Positions 12,880 through 13,623 of a stretch of 13,623 bases of DNA are shown in pieces. The stretch is from Bacillota bacterium (lineage in GTDB: Bacteria; Bacillota; Clostridia; Oscillospirales; Oscillospiraceae): NCBI GenBank assembly GCA_023406225.1, contig JAEXWS010000112.1:1-13623 (forward strand), written 5' to 3'. The position numbers were made by a program, and so were the translations under genes. The number at the start of each line of letters is the position of its first letter. Within the stretch, counting starts at the first letter, position 1. The notes below the pieces were generated by a model that searched no databases, was not told the origin of the DNA, and worked only from the letters and a program-made list of their open reading frames with translations.

Positions 12880-13623
12880 ATGAGATCCATTCAAACCAAG
12901 TTCATCACGTTGATCCTCAGCTGTGTCCTGCTCTCCTCCGTCGTGATCGGCGGAGCGGGTATCCGCATCGCCCACAATGCAGTGGACCGTGACTCCGCAC
13001 AGATCATGAACCTCATGTGCAGCGAGAAGGCGCAGGAGTTGGACGCCCTGTTTTCCCGCATCGAGCAGTCGGTCAATACGCTGGCCCTCTATACGTCGGA
13101 GCAGCTGGAGAGCCTGGACCGGCTGAAAACGGACACGGGCTATATGGAGGCATATACGTCGCAGCTAAAGTCCGTGGCCGTCAACGCGGGCGACAATACC
13201 GAGGGGGCCCTGGCGGTCTACGTCCGGTTCAATCCGGAGTTTGCTCCGCCTACCTCCGGCCTTTTCTGGAGCCGGACCACACGCAGCGGCAATTTCCAGG
13301 AACTGCCCCCCACCGATTTTTCCACATACAGCCCAAGCGACATAGAACATGTGGGCTGGTACTACATCCCGGTGAACAACGGCACAGCCACCTGGATGGA
13401 GCCTTACTACAATCAAAATATCGGCGTGGAAATGGTCTCCTACGTCATCCCCATCTACCGGGACAACAAGACGGTGGGCGTGGTGGGAATGGATATCGAT
13501 TTCAGTATGATTGAAGACGTTGTAAACGGCATTCGGGTTTACGACAGCGGCTACGCCTTCTTAGTGGATGCCCAGGGGCTGGTGATGTGCCACCGTGAGA
13601 TCCCGATGGGCACGCCCATGGAG
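12880..13623 (+). CDS. Membrane dCache-domain sensor protein (3' truncated by window)
   Basis: The frame is open from ATG 12880 to the last base (248 residues) and continues beyond the window. AGGGAGA lies about 11 bp before the start. Residues 7-31 (FITLILSCVLLSSVVIGGAGI) form a membrane helix, so the part after about 32 is extracellular. It shows the layout of a dCache_1 sensor: a long helix (KAQELDALFSRIEQSVNTLALY), then VGWYYIPVNNGTATWMEPYYN, VSYVIPIYRDNKTVGVVGMDIDF, and the start of the membrane-distal repeat (YAFLVDAQGLVM). dCache domains bind amino acids, nucleobases and similar small molecules. The missing cytoplasmic half decides whether it is a chemoreceptor, diguanylate cyclase or histidine kinase. 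The upstream pseudo-receiver is likely co-transcribed. Confidence 0.85.
   Translation, partial: MRSIQTKFITLILSCVLLSSVVIGGAGIRIAHNAVDRDSAQIMNLMCSEKAQELDALFSRIEQSVNTLALYTSEQLESLDRLKTDTGYMEAYTSQLKSVAVNAGDNTEGALAVYVRFNPEFAPPTSGLFWSRTTRSGNFQELPPTDFSTYSPSDIEHVGWYYIPVNNGTATWMEPYYNQNIGVEMVSYVIPIYRDNKTVGVVGMDIDFSMIEDVVNGIRVYDSGYAFLVDAQGLVMCHREIPMGTPME

Overview
The window reads as chromosome of a GC-rich, Gram-positive gut-type clostridium, probably of the Oscillospiraceae (Flavonifractor/Intestinimonas-like). The reasons are AGGAGG-type ribosome binding sites, SLH surface anchoring, GHKL/LytTR two-component pairs, Rho-independent terminators and third-position GC-rich codons. The family placement is inference.

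Region 1 (1-1021) is the end of an integrated prophage or similar element. A truncated C39-like cysteine peptidase, probably the phage lysin, runs to 675 and is followed by its terminator. A repeat-rich noncoding stretch then ends abruptly in the 3' half of a tRNA-Thr(CGT) gene (976-1021, with CCA), which still has the original tRNA terminator behind it (1023-1092). This is what the far attachment site of an element integrated in a tRNA gene looks like.

Region 2 (1252-9597) is a sensor/regulator/surface-protein locus. On the minus strand lies a translationally coupled pair: a LytTR response regulator (GTG start at 3460) and an AgrC-like GHKL histidine kinase. Divergent from it are a 77-residue Cys-rich protein and a giant 1831-residue secreted protein. 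The giant protein has Ig-like domains, a Ca-loop, YGGG repeats, beta-helix repeats and three C-terminal SLH domains. The intergenic region carries two copies of one module: a pair of 9-bp direct repeats 21 bp apart, followed 27 bp later by a -10 box on the plus strand. This is the expected geometry of LytTR-activated promoters. I infer that the minus-strand pair switches on the surface protein. Two back-to-back perfect inverted repeats lie in the leader.

Region 3 (about 9660-10050) is debris of an IS200-type element: the N-terminal third of TnpA without its catalytic part.

Region 4 (10055-13623) is a second signalling cluster. A good sigma-A promoter precedes a LytS-type multi-pass histidine kinase, coupled by ATGA overlap to a response regulator with a winged-helix (SARP/OmpR-like) output domain, then a strong terminator. 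After that comes a short receiver-like protein in which Lys replaces the phosphoacceptor Asp, followed 19 bp later by a membrane dCache sensor that runs off the window.
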